This document shows positions 51,172 to 59,498 of a stretch of DNA of 64,000 nucleotides, piece by piece (position 1 is the stretch's first letter; every line of letters begins with the position of its first letter). The position numbers and the translations under genes are program-made. The notes under the pieces are model-generated. The model was not told where the DNA came from. It was given only the letters and a program-made list of their open reading frames with translations, and made no database searches. Source of the stretch: Alphaproteobacteria bacterium (lineage in GTDB: Bacteria; Pseudomonadota; Alphaproteobacteria; UBA8366; Aestuariispiraceae); assembly GCA_030065235.1 (NCBI GenBank), contig JASJDC010000007.1:155656-219655 (forward strand), written 5' to 3'.

Positions 51172-51906
51172 TTACTCGACCTGTAACTCCTGGAAATACG
51201 CCGCCAGGCTGGCGATCTCTTCATTCGATAGACGGCCGGCGATCATCTGCATCACCGGATGCGGCCGAGCCTTGCCCTTATAGGCGTGCATCGCCGTGAC
51301 GAAATCGCCGGAAGGCCAGCCGACGATCGAGGGGATGCCTCTGTCATCGCCGCTCGCCTGATGGCAGGTCGTGCATTCCGATGACAGATAGGCCCCGTAA
51401 TCCGGGTCGCCCTGGATCGCCAGGATCGCCGCATCCACCTCCGGGTCGCGCGGCGAGGCGGTGGGCTCGCTTTCGGGAATGTCGCGGGGACTGCCGCTGA
51501 AGGTCCGCAAATAGGCCATCAGATCACGGCGCTCCTCGGCGTCTCTGAGCCCGCGGAACGCCATCCGCGTTCCGGTGACCAGCGACTTTGGGTTCTCGAT
51601 ATAGAGATCGAGCTTCTCCACCGTCCAGACCAGACCGTCCGCGCCCGCGCGCCGCATCGCCTTGGAATAGTTGTAGTCCTCAAGCTCTGCGGCGGCGCGG
51701 CCGAACACCTCGTTCAAATGCGGACCGACGCGATTGCGGGCGTCCGGGCCGACCATATGACAGGATTGGCACTTGCGGTAGAGGATCTCGCCCCGGACCG
51801 GATCGCCGATTTCGGCCGCCGAGAGAGGCGCGCCCGCCCAGATCGCGCCGCACAAGCCGGCCAGCACGATGATCAGGGCGGTCGCCGTCCTCTGTTTCGC
51901 CGTCAT
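51172..51906 (-). CDS. soxE: Periplasmic diheme c-type cytochrome, SoxE-like
   Basis: The ATG at 51906 with AGAGGA upstream gives 244 aa. A signal peptide (ALIIVLAGLCGAIWAGAPLSAAE) precedes two cytochrome c domains with CQSCH and CTTCH heme sites. The first domain (GPDARNRVGPHLNEVFGR, MAFRGL) is class I-like and resembles the N-terminal domain of SoxD downstream; the second is shorter. Position before soxF fits SoxE/FccA, the heme partner of the flavoprotein. The symbol rests partly on context. Confidence 0.8.
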   Translation of the reverse strand: MTAKQRTATALIIVLAGLCGAIWAGAPLSAAEIGDPVRGEILYRKCQSCHMVGPDARNRVGPHLNEVFGRAAAELEDYNYSKAMRRAGADGLVWTVEKLDLYIENPKSLVTGTRMAFRGLRDAEERRDLMAYLRTFSGSPRDIPESEPTASPRDPEVDAAILAIQGDPDYGAYLSSECTTCHQASGDDRGIPSIVGWPSGDFVTAMHAYKGKARPHPVMQMIAGRLSNEEIASLAAYFQELQVE

Positions 51907-51944
51907 GGTCGCATCCTCTCGGCCGATCTTGCGTCCCCGCTCGG

Positions 51945-53054
51945 TCACTCTATCGCGCCGGCCCCGTCCCCGTCAGCATCCGGCGTCACATCCAAGACGG
52001 CGGCGCGCATGGTGATCTCGACCGGGCCGTCGGTGCAGTCGCTCATGCAGGGCTCGCCCTCACCTGCGTAATGCGGCTCTTGATCCCTGTCGTCGGGGAT
52101 AAAGTTCGCCTGATTGGGCAGCGGATGCGCCAAGAAGTTGTCTTTTGACAGTTCAAAATCCTCGTCGAGGACAATGTCGTTCAGATACAGAATATAGGCC
52201 GTAATCGCATAGACATCGTCGTCGCTGAGAGAGCGCGCGGCCCCAAAGGGCATGGCGCGCCGAACATAGTCATAGACGGTCGACAGATAGGGCCAATAGG
52301 ACCCAATCGTTTTTTCCGGGCGCTCCTCGGTCAGCGTATCGAGGCCGCCGGCCAGCACCGGCCAGCGGTCGACGCCCTCGCCGAAATCGCCATGGCACAC
52401 GGCGCAGTTGTCGGTATAGACCTCTTCGCCGACCAGCACGGTTCCGCTTCCCTCCGGCAGGCCTTTTCCATCCGGGCGAATGTCGATGTCCCAGGCGGCG
52501 ATTTCGTCCGGCAGAGCAGGGCGCCCAAGCCCGAAAACACCGTGATCGCCAATCGCGGTGGCCGGCGCGGCGGCGCTTTCAGAGTCCGCCGAGGCTGTTT
52601 GCACGGGCGCTTCAGAGGCGTCCGCCGGCGCCGTCGCTGCGTCGCCGCTCGCGACGGAATAGGGTGCGAGAAAGGCGATGACATCAGCCCTGTCGGCCTC
52701 TTTGCGCAGGCCGGCGAAGGCCATCCGGTTCTTCTGGACGACTTTCTTCGGCGCGGCGAGGAACGCGTCCATCGTCTCGTCTGTCCAGACCAGGCCCTCT
52801 TCGCCCGCCTTCACCATCTCCGAGGAGTATTTGAACCCGTCGAGCGATCCGGCGGTCCGGCCGAACACGTCGTTAAGATGAGGGCCGACACGGTTCTTAG
52901 CGTCGGGCCCGACGGTGTGACAGGCCTTGCACTTGTTGAACACCCTCTCGCCCGCCGCCGGGTCGCCGGCCGCGGCCGCGCTTGTCGCGCCGTGCGCTGA
53001 GGCCGCAAGAACCAGAAGCGCCGGACCCGTCGCCCGATTAAGATACTTCAACAT
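51945..53054 (-). CDS. soxD: Sulfane dehydrogenase diheme cytochrome subunit SoxD
   Basis: A 369-aa exported protein with a signal peptide to about residue 28. The N-terminal class I cytochrome domain (CKACHTVGPDAKNRVGPHLNDVFGR, Met in RMAFAGL) is joined by a Ala/Ser/Asp-rich linker (about 135-165) to the second heme domain (CAVCHGDFGEGVDRWPVLAGG and RRAMPFGAARSLSDDDVYAITAYIL). A C-terminal CMSDC pair is present. SoxD with SoxC oxidises SoxY-bound sulfane sulfur. Its start overlaps the soxC end by 17 bases. Confidence 0.92.
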   Translation of the reverse strand: MLKYLNRATGPALLVLAASAHGATSAAAAGDPAAGERVFNKCKACHTVGPDAKNRVGPHLNDVFGRTAGSLDGFKYSSEMVKAGEEGLVWTDETMDAFLAAPKKVVQKNRMAFAGLRKEADRADVIAFLAPYSVASGDAATAPADASEAPVQTASADSESAAAPATAIGDHGVFGLGRPALPDEIAAWDIDIRPDGKGLPEGSGTVLVGEEVYTDNCAVCHGDFGEGVDRWPVLAGGLDTLTEERPEKTIGSYWPYLSTVYDYVRRAMPFGAARSLSDDDVYAITAYILYLNDIVLDEDFELSKDNFLAHPLPNQANFIPDDRDQEPHYAGEGEPCMSDCTDGPVEITMRAAVLDVTPDADGDGAGAIE

Positions 53055-54339
53055 TCTCGGTCACCCCGTTTTCTTGGACGTACCATGTCTGAATGCCGTT
53101 ATTGTGATAGATCGAGTTCTCGCCCCGCGCCTGGCGCAGCGCCTCTTTAGTCGGTTGCACATTACCGAACTCGTCCATCGCCCGCGACTGCAACAGCAGC
53201 TCCGATCCGTCCCAGTTAAAGTCGTAGTAGAAACGGTGCAGGGATTTCGAGAGGCTGGGCCCGTCAAGGCGCGCGGGCCGCCAGTTTCGACCGCCGTCGA
53301 CCGAGACATCAACGCGCGTGACCGTGCCCAGACCCGACCAAGCGAGGCCGGTTAGAACCGTCGGTCCCGGTCCTGTCGTGATCGGCGCCTGTGGGCTGGG
53401 ATTGGTGATCACCGACTTCACATCCATGGTCCAGGTGAAGCGCCGGGCTTTGCCGCTCTCCAGCAGGTCGGTGTATTTCGAGGTTTCCTCGCGGTGGTGC
53501 CAAGGCTGATCGCCGACCTCCAGCCGGCGCAGCCATTTCACCCACATATTGCCTTCCCAACCCGGCACGACCAGCCGGACCGGATAGCCTTGCTCGGGAC
53601 GCAACGCCTCGCCGTTCATCTTAAAGGCGACAAGGCAATCATCGAGCGCCTTTTCCATCGGGATCGAGCGGGTCATCGCCGAGGCGTCCGCCCCCTCGGC
53701 CAGCAACCATTTGCCGCTGGTCTTCACGCCCGCCTCTTGCAGCAGCGTGCGCAACGGCACGCCGGTATACATGACATTATGCACCATGCCGTGGGTGAAC
53801 TGGCAGCCGTTCAATTGGGCGCCGCGCCACTCCATGCCTGTATTGGCCGCGCATTCGAGGAAGTAGACATGGTTCTCGCGTGGAAAACGCTGCAGATCCG
53901 CCATGGTGAAGACAAGAGGCGTCTCCACCAGCCCGTTGATCATCAGCCTGTGCTGCGCAGGATCGACCAGAGCGATGCCCGCATGGTGGCGTTCGAAGCA
54001 CAAGCCGTTCGGCGTGATGATTCCATCCAGCTCGTGCAAAGGCGTGAAATTCACCGACGCGGTCGCATCCGCCGTCAGCCATGGCACGTTGCGCCGGATC
54101 ACATGCTTTTCGAAAGAGGACGGCGCGCCATAGGGAAAGGCGTCGACCCCATCGCCGAGATACTGATTCCATTCCTGAATTTCGGTGATCGCCGGATCCG
54201 GTTGGGCGGCGTGCGCGGGGACGGTAGCCGCGCCGGCCAGCGCGCCGACGGCCAGGGTCGATCCGCCGCGTAGGAAGGCGCGCCGGCTGGTCCCTGGTCG
54301 ATCGGTCCTTGGCCGGTTTCCGGGTTTCTGCTCGCTCAT
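53038..54339 (-). CDS. soxC: Sulfane dehydrogenase molybdopterin subunit SoxC
   Basis: The ATG at 54339 (MSEQKPGN) has GGTGGAG upstream; 433 aa. A Tat signal (SRRAFLRGGSTLAVGALAG) precedes the sulfite-oxidase-type Mo-cofactor domain: RLMINGLVETPLVFTMADLQRFPRE, FLECAANTG with the Mo-binding Cys, MYTGVPLRTLL, VPGWEGNMWVKWLRRLEV and the C-terminal dimerisation domain with DVSVDGGRNWRPARL. Exported folded with its cofactor to the periplasm. Paired with soxD. Confidence 0.94.
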   Translation of the reverse strand: MSEQKPGNRPRTDRPGTSRRAFLRGGSTLAVGALAGAATVPAHAAQPDPAITEIQEWNQYLGDGVDAFPYGAPSSFEKHVIRRNVPWLTADATASVNFTPLHELDGIITPNGLCFERHHAGIALVDPAQHRLMINGLVETPLVFTMADLQRFPRENHVYFLECAANTGMEWRGAQLNGCQFTHGMVHNVMYTGVPLRTLLQEAGVKTSGKWLLAEGADASAMTRSIPMEKALDDCLVAFKMNGEALRPEQGYPVRLVVPGWEGNMWVKWLRRLEVGDQPWHHREETSKYTDLLESGKARRFTWTMDVKSVITNPSPQAPITTGPGPTVLTGLAWSGLGTVTRVDVSVDGGRNWRPARLDGPSLSKSLHRFYYDFNWDGSELLLQSRAMDEFGNVQPTKEALRQARGENSIYHNNGIQTWYVQENGVTENVEVS

Positions 54340-54364
54340 GCTCTTCTCCACCTTTGCGGATATG

Positions 54365-56053
54365 CTAGAGTCCGGCGATCCGAACATTGTCATTCGGCTC
54401 TAAGGACACCACGCCTTGCTTTTGAATGTACTGGCTGACCACGTCATAGATCGGCGGGCCTTCCGTACCTTCGTTCACGCTGGCCCAGCCGGACACGATG
54501 TAGGTTTTGTCGGCGTCGATCGGGGTTCCGTCGCCGAGCAGCGTCATGTCGCTGATGCGGGATCCGATCTGTTCTTGAACGTCGATCCGGTAACCGAGCC
54601 CGCCGACGCGGACCATGTCGCCGCCTTGTTGGTAGTAGGGGTCCGGGTTGAACAGATTGTCCGCGACGTCCTCGAGCACAGTCTTGATCGTCTCTCCCGT
54701 CATTTCGACCCGATAAGCGTTCGGATAGGTGATCGCCGTCATGTTATAAACGTCGTCGACGGTGATCTCCTGACCGGGCAGCAGGGTAGCGCCCCAGCGG
54801 AATCCAGGAGACAGGGCGATTTGCGAGTCACGCTCCGCCAGCAAGGCGTCGCAGATCAAATCGTCGAAAGTCCCGTTAAAATTGCCGCGGCGATAGAGTA
54901 GCGAGTCGGTTCGGCCAAGCACTCTGGACAGGGTCGCCTGATGCGGCGCGCGAATCCCGTCGATCACCGCCGCCATCTCCGGGTCAGGCGCGATCACATC
55001 CGACAGAACCGGAATCAGGCGATAGGCGTAGTCGCGGATTTTCCCGCCTTGCACATCCAGATCGAGCCGAGACAGGAATTTGCCGTGGCTGCCGGATGCG
55101 ATCAGCAAGGTTTCGCCGACCGCAATCGCTTCAGGGATCGCGTCATGGGTGTGACCGGTCAGGATCACGTCAATCCCGCTCACCCGCCGGGCCAGTTTCC
55201 GGTCGACATCGAAGCCGTTATGCGACAGCAGCACGACCAGGTCGGCGCCCTCGGTACGGGCCTCATCGACAGTCTCCTGCAATTCCTTGTCGCGGATCCC
55301 GAAACTCCAGGTCGGGATCTTGTAGCGCGGATTTGCGATCGGCGTGTAGGGAAAGGCCTGGCCGATGACGGCGATCTGCACGCCATTGCGCTCGAACATT
55401 TGATAGGCTTCGAAGACCGGCTCTTCCCAATCGGTGTCGCGCACATTTGCGGCGAGGAACGGGAAGTCCATCGTCTCGATCAGCTCTTCGACCCGGTCCG
55501 TGCCATAGGTGAATTCCCAATGCGCGGTCATGGCGTCGACGCCGAGCGCGTTCATCGCTGTCACCATGTCCGCGCCCTTGCTGGCGAGGGCGGTGTAGCT
55601 GCCTTGCCAAGTATCGCCGCCGTCAAGCAGCAGGGTCTGGGTCGGCCGTTCGGCGCGGATCGCCTTGGCCAGGGTCGCGATCCGGTCCAAACCGCCGACC
55701 CGGCCATAAGTCTTGGCGAGAGAGACAAAATCGACGCTGGCCATCGTGTAAGCGTCATAACCGCCCGGCCCGAGCCCGAACCGCGACAGAAACTGCTCGC
55801 CAGTGATATGCGGCGGCAGGCCCGCCACCTCGCCGACGCCGAGATTGATCGCGGGCTCGCGGAAATAGACCGGAACGAGCTGGGCGTGCAGGTCGGTCAG
55901 GTGAAGCAGGGTGACATTCCCGACCGGATTGAAAGCGAGCAAATCCTCTTGCGCAACCGATTGCCTAGCGAAGGCTGGGGCGGAGAAGCCGCCGCTTCCA
56001 AGCAGCGCCCCGGCCGCCGCGCCGACTTGCAGGAACTCACGTCGCGAAAGCAC
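54365..56053 (-). CDS. soxB: Thiosulfohydrolase SoxB
   Basis: I choose the GTG at 56053 (MLSRREFLQVGAAAGALLG), which matches the usual SoxB N-terminus with Tat signal and has GGGGGGAG upstream; a TTG six codons earlier keeps the frame open. The 562-aa enzyme has the metallophosphatase core with two manganese sites (LLHLTDLHAQ, LLDGGDTWQGS, GHTHDA) and the C-terminal 5'-nucleotidase domain (YNMTAITYPNAYRVEMTGETIK). It releases sulfate from SoxY-bound thiosulfonate in the periplasm. Confidence 0.95.
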   Translation of the reverse strand: MLSRREFLQVGAAAGALLGSGGFSAPAFARQSVAQEDLLAFNPVGNVTLLHLTDLHAQLVPVYFREPAINLGVGEVAGLPPHITGEQFLSRFGLGPGGYDAYTMASVDFVSLAKTYGRVGGLDRIATLAKAIRAERPTQTLLLDGGDTWQGSYTALASKGADMVTAMNALGVDAMTAHWEFTYGTDRVEELIETMDFPFLAANVRDTDWEEPVFEAYQMFERNGVQIAVIGQAFPYTPIANPRYKIPTWSFGIRDKELQETVDEARTEGADLVVLLSHNGFDVDRKLARRVSGIDVILTGHTHDAIPEAIAVGETLLIASGSHGKFLSRLDLDVQGGKIRDYAYRLIPVLSDVIAPDPEMAAVIDGIRAPHQATLSRVLGRTDSLLYRRGNFNGTFDDLICDALLAERDSQIALSPGFRWGATLLPGQEITVDDVYNMTAITYPNAYRVEMTGETIKTVLEDVADNLFNPDPYYQQGGDMVRVGGLGYRIDVQEQIGSRISDMTLLGDGTPIDADKTYIVSGWASVNEGTEGPPIYDVVSQYIQKQGVVSLEPNDNVRIAGL

Positions 56054-56127
56054 ATCTCCCCCCTTCGCCAACCCGCGTCACGGCGACGCCATGGCGCGGC
56101 ATTCGGCCCGACCGGCCCGCGCCACGC

Positions 56128-56448
56128 CTACGCAACCGTGATCTTTTTCTTGGTCGAAAGAACGTCCCCGTTGTCATCCTTCCAAATGAACTCGAACTCG
56201 CCGGATTCGGGGACTTTGGCGGTGAACTCCATGAATGGATTGGCCGATACCGCGGGTTCGATCTCACACGAGAAGACCGGTGTTCCGTTAAAGTTGCATT
56301 GAAAGCTGTTGATGATCAGGCGCGGGATCGTGTTGCCTTCTTTGTCCTTGCGCTGACCGGATTCCATCTTGTGGTTCACCAGGGTCTTGATCGTGATGAT
56401 CTCACCGGCGGCGGCCTTTTTCGGCAGTTTTACGCGGGGTCTGGACAT
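56128..56448 (-). CDS. soxZ: Sulfur carrier complex subunit SoxZ
   Basis: A 106-aa protein lacking a signal peptide, starting MSRPRVKLPKKAAAGEIITIK. It shows KTLVNHKMESGQRKDKEGN, INSFQCNFNG and FEFIWKDDNGDV, the Ig-like SoxZ fold. It binds SoxY and is exported with it through the Tat pathway. GGAGAG precedes the ATG. It lies 29 bases after soxY. Confidence 0.95.
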   Translation of the reverse strand: MSRPRVKLPKKAAAGEIITIKTLVNHKMESGQRKDKEGNTIPRLIINSFQCNFNGTPVFSCEIEPAVSANPFMEFTAKVPESGEFEFIWKDDNGDVLSTKKKITVA

Positions 56449-56477
56449 GTCTTTCTCTCCTTCTGGCGCGCGCGGGG

Positions 56478-56930
56478 TCAGCCGCCGCAGCCGCCGATGG
56501 TCACTTTGACGAGCGTTTCGGCTTTCATGACCGCGCCGTCATTCATCTTCGCCAGCGCCACGACATTCTGCGTTTTGGCGAGCCGCATGCGTGTCGCCGC
56601 CCTTTGTTCGCCGCTCATCGGCGTGAAGTGGAAGGTCGCCACGCCCGGCTCTGGATTGCCGTCCGCGAGCACCAGCAGACTTTCGACATAACGGTTTTCG
56701 CTCGCCTCGCCATCGACGGAGACTGACAGGGGCACAGTGTTGCCGTTCTCCGCGATCTCCGGCATCTCCAGGGTCAGTCCGCCCTCTTGCGCCGTCTGGC
56801 CGCCTAAGAACTCGTCGATCCGCGCTTGGACCCGTTCGGCTGAGAGCGCCACGTTGGGCGTTCCGACCAGAGCCGCCGCAGCGGCGCCGGTCGCAACAAT
56901 CAAAAATTCTCTTTTCGTAACCTTGGTCAT
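56478..56930 (-). CDS. soxY: Sulfur carrier protein SoxY
   Basis: The ATG at 56930 (MTKVTKREFL) has AGGA upstream, giving 150 aa. A Tat-like signal (TKREFLIVATGAAAAALVG) leads to the SoxY domain, and the protein ends in the swinging arm VTIGGCGG, whose Cys carries the sulfur intermediates. A normal-length, complete SoxY. Upstream there is no soxX; soxV follows after 371 bases. Confidence 0.95.
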   Translation of the reverse strand: MTKVTKREFLIVATGAAAAALVGTPNVALSAERVQARIDEFLGGQTAQEGGLTLEMPEIAENGNTVPLSVSVDGEASENRYVESLLVLADGNPEPGVATFHFTPMSGEQRAATRMRLAKTQNVVALAKMNDGAVMKAETLVKVTIGGCGG

Positions 56931-56944
56931 TGGGTGTTTCCTAT

Positions 56945-57124
56945 TCATTCCTCACACGGCGTTTCGGAAGGCGCGACGGCGCGCTTGAATTCGGACGCCG
57001 CCAGCATGGCCTTCGCGCTCACGACCATGCTCCTCGGGCCGGCCCGATATGCGCCGCCAGACTGCTCGCGAACATAGGTGATGATATGCGAACCAATGCC
57101 GCCGGGTTCATGTTTCCCTCCCAA
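56945..57124 (-). CDS. Short open frame upstream of soxY, doubtful
   Basis: In the soxV-soxY gap a 59-codon frame opens at a TTG at 57124 and ends 14 bases before soxY. It reads GIGSHIITYVREQSGGAY and MVVSAKAMLAASEFKRAV, with GC-rich third positions like a gene, but it has no known family and no good ribosome site at the TTG. It may be a small leader gene or a relic of a lost sox gene. The rest of the gap (57125-57301) is AT-rich and holds no gene. Confidence 0.28.
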   Translation of the reverse strand: MGGKHEPGGIGSHIITYVREQSGGAYRAGPRSMVVSAKAMLAASEFKRAVAPSETPCEE

Positions 57125-57301
57125 GATGCGCGCTGAAACTCATGAGCGCGTCACCCTTCGACCGTATCGGTCTTATTGGCCGGTCGCCGACTTCTGCGGC
57201 GCTCACGTATTTTTGTTGTAAGCACCGTAGAACCATATGCGTTGCACTTCAATAGAAATATATGAATTTTACTATCTGTTCGCAGCGCGCCTTGAGCCGG
57301 C

Positions 57302-58024
57302 CTAACCAATCGTTCCAAGACTGGGAACAAACCGCTGAATAAAAAAACCAATTTCCGTGATCAAGCCGGTCATGAACAGCAAACCGGTCACTATGAGGAA
57401 CCCGCCTGACACGCGCTCGATCACCGCCATATTGCGTTTTAGCCGGTCTGATATTGTTAGGAAGGCGCCGGTGAAGGCCGCCGCCAAGACAAATGGCAGA
57501 CCGATGCCCGCCGAGTAGGATGTCAACAGCACGACGCCTTCCCACACCGAGTCTTCGCTCCCCGCCATGAACAGGATCGCGGCTAGGATCGGGCCAACAC
57601 AGGGCGTCCAGCCGAAGGCGAAGGCGAGCCCCAGAACAAAGGCCCCAAGCGGCCCGCCGACGGCGCGGCTCTCGAACCGGGCCTGGCGGTGCAGGATCGG
57701 GATGCGGATCACGCCGAGAAAGTGAAGGCCAAACAGAATAATCAGCGCGCCGGCGCCGTAATTCATCAGATCGAAATTCTCGGTGATAAATTGTCCAAAC
57801 ACCGTCGCGATGGCGCCGAACCCGATGAAGATGATGGAGAACCCAATGACGAACGCCAGCGCATACGCCACAATTCTGCCTTGTGCGACGCCCGCGCTCC
57901 CCCTTAACTCGTCATGGGTCACCCCGGCGATGTAGCACAGATAGGGCGGGATCAGCGGCAGCAGGCAAGGCGATATGAACGAGAGCGCCCCGCCGATGAA
58001 CGCCCCGGCCAGTGTTACATCCAA
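57302..58024 (-). CDS. soxV: CcdA/SoxV family thiol-disulfide membrane transporter
   Basis: Starts at a TTG (58024) and gives 240 aa with six membrane segments. The redox Cys pair of the CcdA family is in ISPCLLPLIPPYLCYIAG and GWTPCVGPILAAILF. SoxV carries reducing equivalents from cytoplasmic thioredoxin to the periplasm for SoxW/SoxS, keeping SoxY reduced. Its place at the head of the sox cluster and next to divergent soxS supports SoxV over a general CcdA. Confidence 0.88.
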   Translation of the reverse strand: MDVTLAGAFIGGALSFISPCLLPLIPPYLCYIAGVTHDELRGSAGVAQGRIVAYALAFVIGFSIIFIGFGAIATVFGQFITENFDLMNYGAGALIILFGLHFLGVIRIPILHRQARFESRAVGGPLGAFVLGLAFAFGWTPCVGPILAAILFMAGSEDSVWEGVVLLTSYSAGIGLPFVLAAAFTGAFLTISDRLKRNMAVIERVSGGFLIVTGLLFMTGLITEIGFFIQRFVPSLGTIG

Positions 58025-58047
58025 ACCTCGGGCCCCCTCGCGTCATG

Positions 58048-58101
58048 TGTGAAAAATAGTTTCACATCATATATTCACACATAGCATATCTTGCATATAA
58101 T
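58048..58101 (+). promoter_or_regulatory. Divergent sox promoter region with operator-like repeat
   Basis: The 83-bp region between soxV and soxS contains TGTGAAA-5-TTTCACA (58048-58066), a perfect 7-base inverted repeat. TTCACA (58074-58079), a 16-base spacer and the consensus TATAAT (58096-58101) form a promoter for soxS. The initiation point would fall at or next to the ATG at 58108, predicting a leaderless transcript. The ArsR-type regulator encoded at 59141 is the likely binder. Confidence 0.7.
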
Positions 58102-58107
58102 ACGCTC

Positions 58108-58551
58108 ATGTCAAATCACGCTCTGCTCCCCAGTTTAAGCCTGTTGGCGCGCTTTTTGACGTTCGCGCTCGTTGCGGCTTTCGCGTCGTCGTCGGCCTTG
58201 TCGAATGACCAATCCGCCGGCGCTGATCCGGCGGACAGTGAGCCCGCGTTCAAGGCCGAGCTCGTCATGTTCGAGCGCGATGGCTGCGAATATTGCGCCT
58301 TGTGGAACGAACAGATCGGCGTCGCTTATCCGAAGACGTGGGAGGGCCGCGCCGCGCCGCTGCGCCGGGTCGATCTGTTTGGCGCGCTCAGTCCGGAACT
58401 TGAGGCGATCTCTCGGCCGCGATTCACGCCGACCTTCGTCCTGATGGTTGATGACCGCGAGGTGGGTCGGATCCGCGGCCACCCGGGTGAGGATTTCTTC
58501 TGGCCGATGCTGAGTGAGCTGTTGGCCAAGGGCGGTATCACAGAACCTTAG
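58108..58551 (+). CDS. soxS: Periplasmic thioredoxin-like protein SoxS
   Basis: A 147-aa exported protein. The signal peptide LLARFLTFALVAAFASSSALS is followed by VMFERDGCEYCALWNEQIG with the active Cys60-x-x-Cys63, RRVDLFGAL, and a cis-Pro TPTFVLM segment. SoxS-type proteins reduce SoxY and related thiols in the periplasm using electrons from SoxV. There is no Shine-Dalgarno before the ATG; a TATAAT box ends seven bases upstream, so translation may be leaderless. Confidence 0.82.
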   Translation: MSNHALLPSLSLLARFLTFALVAAFASSSALSNDQSAGADPADSEPAFKAELVMFERDGCEYCALWNEQIGVAYPKTWEGRAAPLRRVDLFGALSPELEAISRPRFTPTFVLMVDDREVGRIRGHPGEDFFWPMLSELLAKGGITEP

Positions 58552-58584
58552 CAAAAACCAAGAAACTGCGAGGCAGGAAGGATC

Positions 58585-59097
58585 GTGACACTCAAAACCT
58601 ATGCGATTATCGGCGCGCTGGCTTCCGCATTCCTGCCAAGCTGGTCGCAGGCTCAGGATACGCCGGCGCCGCTTGTCGAATTCAAGGCGATGGCGCCGCA
58701 CCTTGCGATGCAACTGGCTGAAGAGACGCTCAGCGCCTGTCGCGACAAGGGATTTCAGGTGGCTGTGACGGTGGTTGACCGGTTCGGACTGGTCCAGGCG
58801 GTCTTGCGCGATCAATATGCCGGGCCGCACACGATCGAAACATCCTTCCGAAAGGCCTGGACGTCCGTTTCATTCAAGATCGCCACCAGCGAGTTCGTCG
58901 ATGTCACCCAATCGGGCGAGCGGATCGCCGGCCTCCGACATGTGTCGAATGTGATGGCCGTGGGCGGCGGAATCCCGATAGAAGTTGCCGGGTCGTTGAT
59001 CGGCGGGGTAGGTGTCTCCGGCGGTCCGAGCGGCGATCTGGATCATAAATGTGCGGTGGAGGGCCTGGAGGCCGTCGCCGTCGCGCTGGAGTTCTGA
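58585..59097 (+). CDS. GlcG/HbpS family exported heme-binding protein
   Basis: GTG start at 58585 with GGAAGG upstream; 170 aa. A signal peptide (AIIGALASAFLPSWSQAQ) precedes an HbpS/GlcG domain: LAMQLAEETLSACRDKGF, VAVTVVDRFGLVQAVLRDQYAGPHTIETSFRKAWTS and the glycine-rich VMAVGGGIPIEVAGSLIGGVGVSGG. Homologues bind heme or sense redox; in this locus it could supply or protect cytochrome heme. It is between soxS and the regulator, all in one direction. Confidence 0.83.
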   Translation: MTLKTYAIIGALASAFLPSWSQAQDTPAPLVEFKAMAPHLAMQLAEETLSACRDKGFQVAVTVVDRFGLVQAVLRDQYAGPHTIETSFRKAWTSVSFKIATSEFVDVTQSGERIAGLRHVSNVMAVGGGIPIEVAGSLIGGVGVSGGPSGDLDHKCAVEGLEAVAVALEF

Positions 59098-59140
59098 TCG
59101 TCAGGACCCGAGAGCGAAACAGGCCGGTACTGAGAGAGCG

Positions 59141-59488
59141 ATGTCACTGCCAAGTGAAGCTGAGGTTTTAGAGTTCCCGCGGGACATGGTCGACAATGCG
59201 CGCCATGCGGCCAATGTCTTGAAGGCGCTGGGGCATGAGCATCGCCTGCTCATCATGTGCTTGCTGGCCGATGGCGAGAAAGCGGTGACGCGGCTTGAGG
59301 AACTGTTGTCGCTGAAACAACCGGCGGTTTCGCAACTGCTGACCCGCTTACGCGCCGACGACTTGGTCACCACGCGGCGCGATGGCAAGACGATCTATTA
59401 CTCCATCGCCGACCCGGCGATCCGCGACATCATCCAGACGCTGTATAAAGTCTATTGCCAGCCTTCGGGCGTCTGCGTCGATCGGTGA
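59141..59488 (+). CDS. ArsR family persulfide-sensing repressor, SqrR/BigR-like
   Basis: The ATG at 59141 gives 115 aa. The winged helix shows ALGHEHRLLIMCLLADGEKAV and QPAVSQLLTRLRADDLVTTRRDGKTIYYSI. Cys40 and Cys106 stand exactly where SqrR and BigR have their two sulfur-sensing cysteines, with an extra Cys112. Those proteins form a tetrasulfide with persulfides and release DNA, derepressing sulfur oxidation. It probably controls the surrounding sox and transporter genes. Confidence 0.87.
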   Translation: MSLPSEAEVLEFPRDMVDNARHAANVLKALGHEHRLLIMCLLADGEKAVTRLEELLSLKQPAVSQLLTRLRADDLVTTRRDGKTIYYSIADPAIRDIIQTLYKVYCQPSGVCVDR

Positions 59489-59498
59489 GGGCGCGGCC

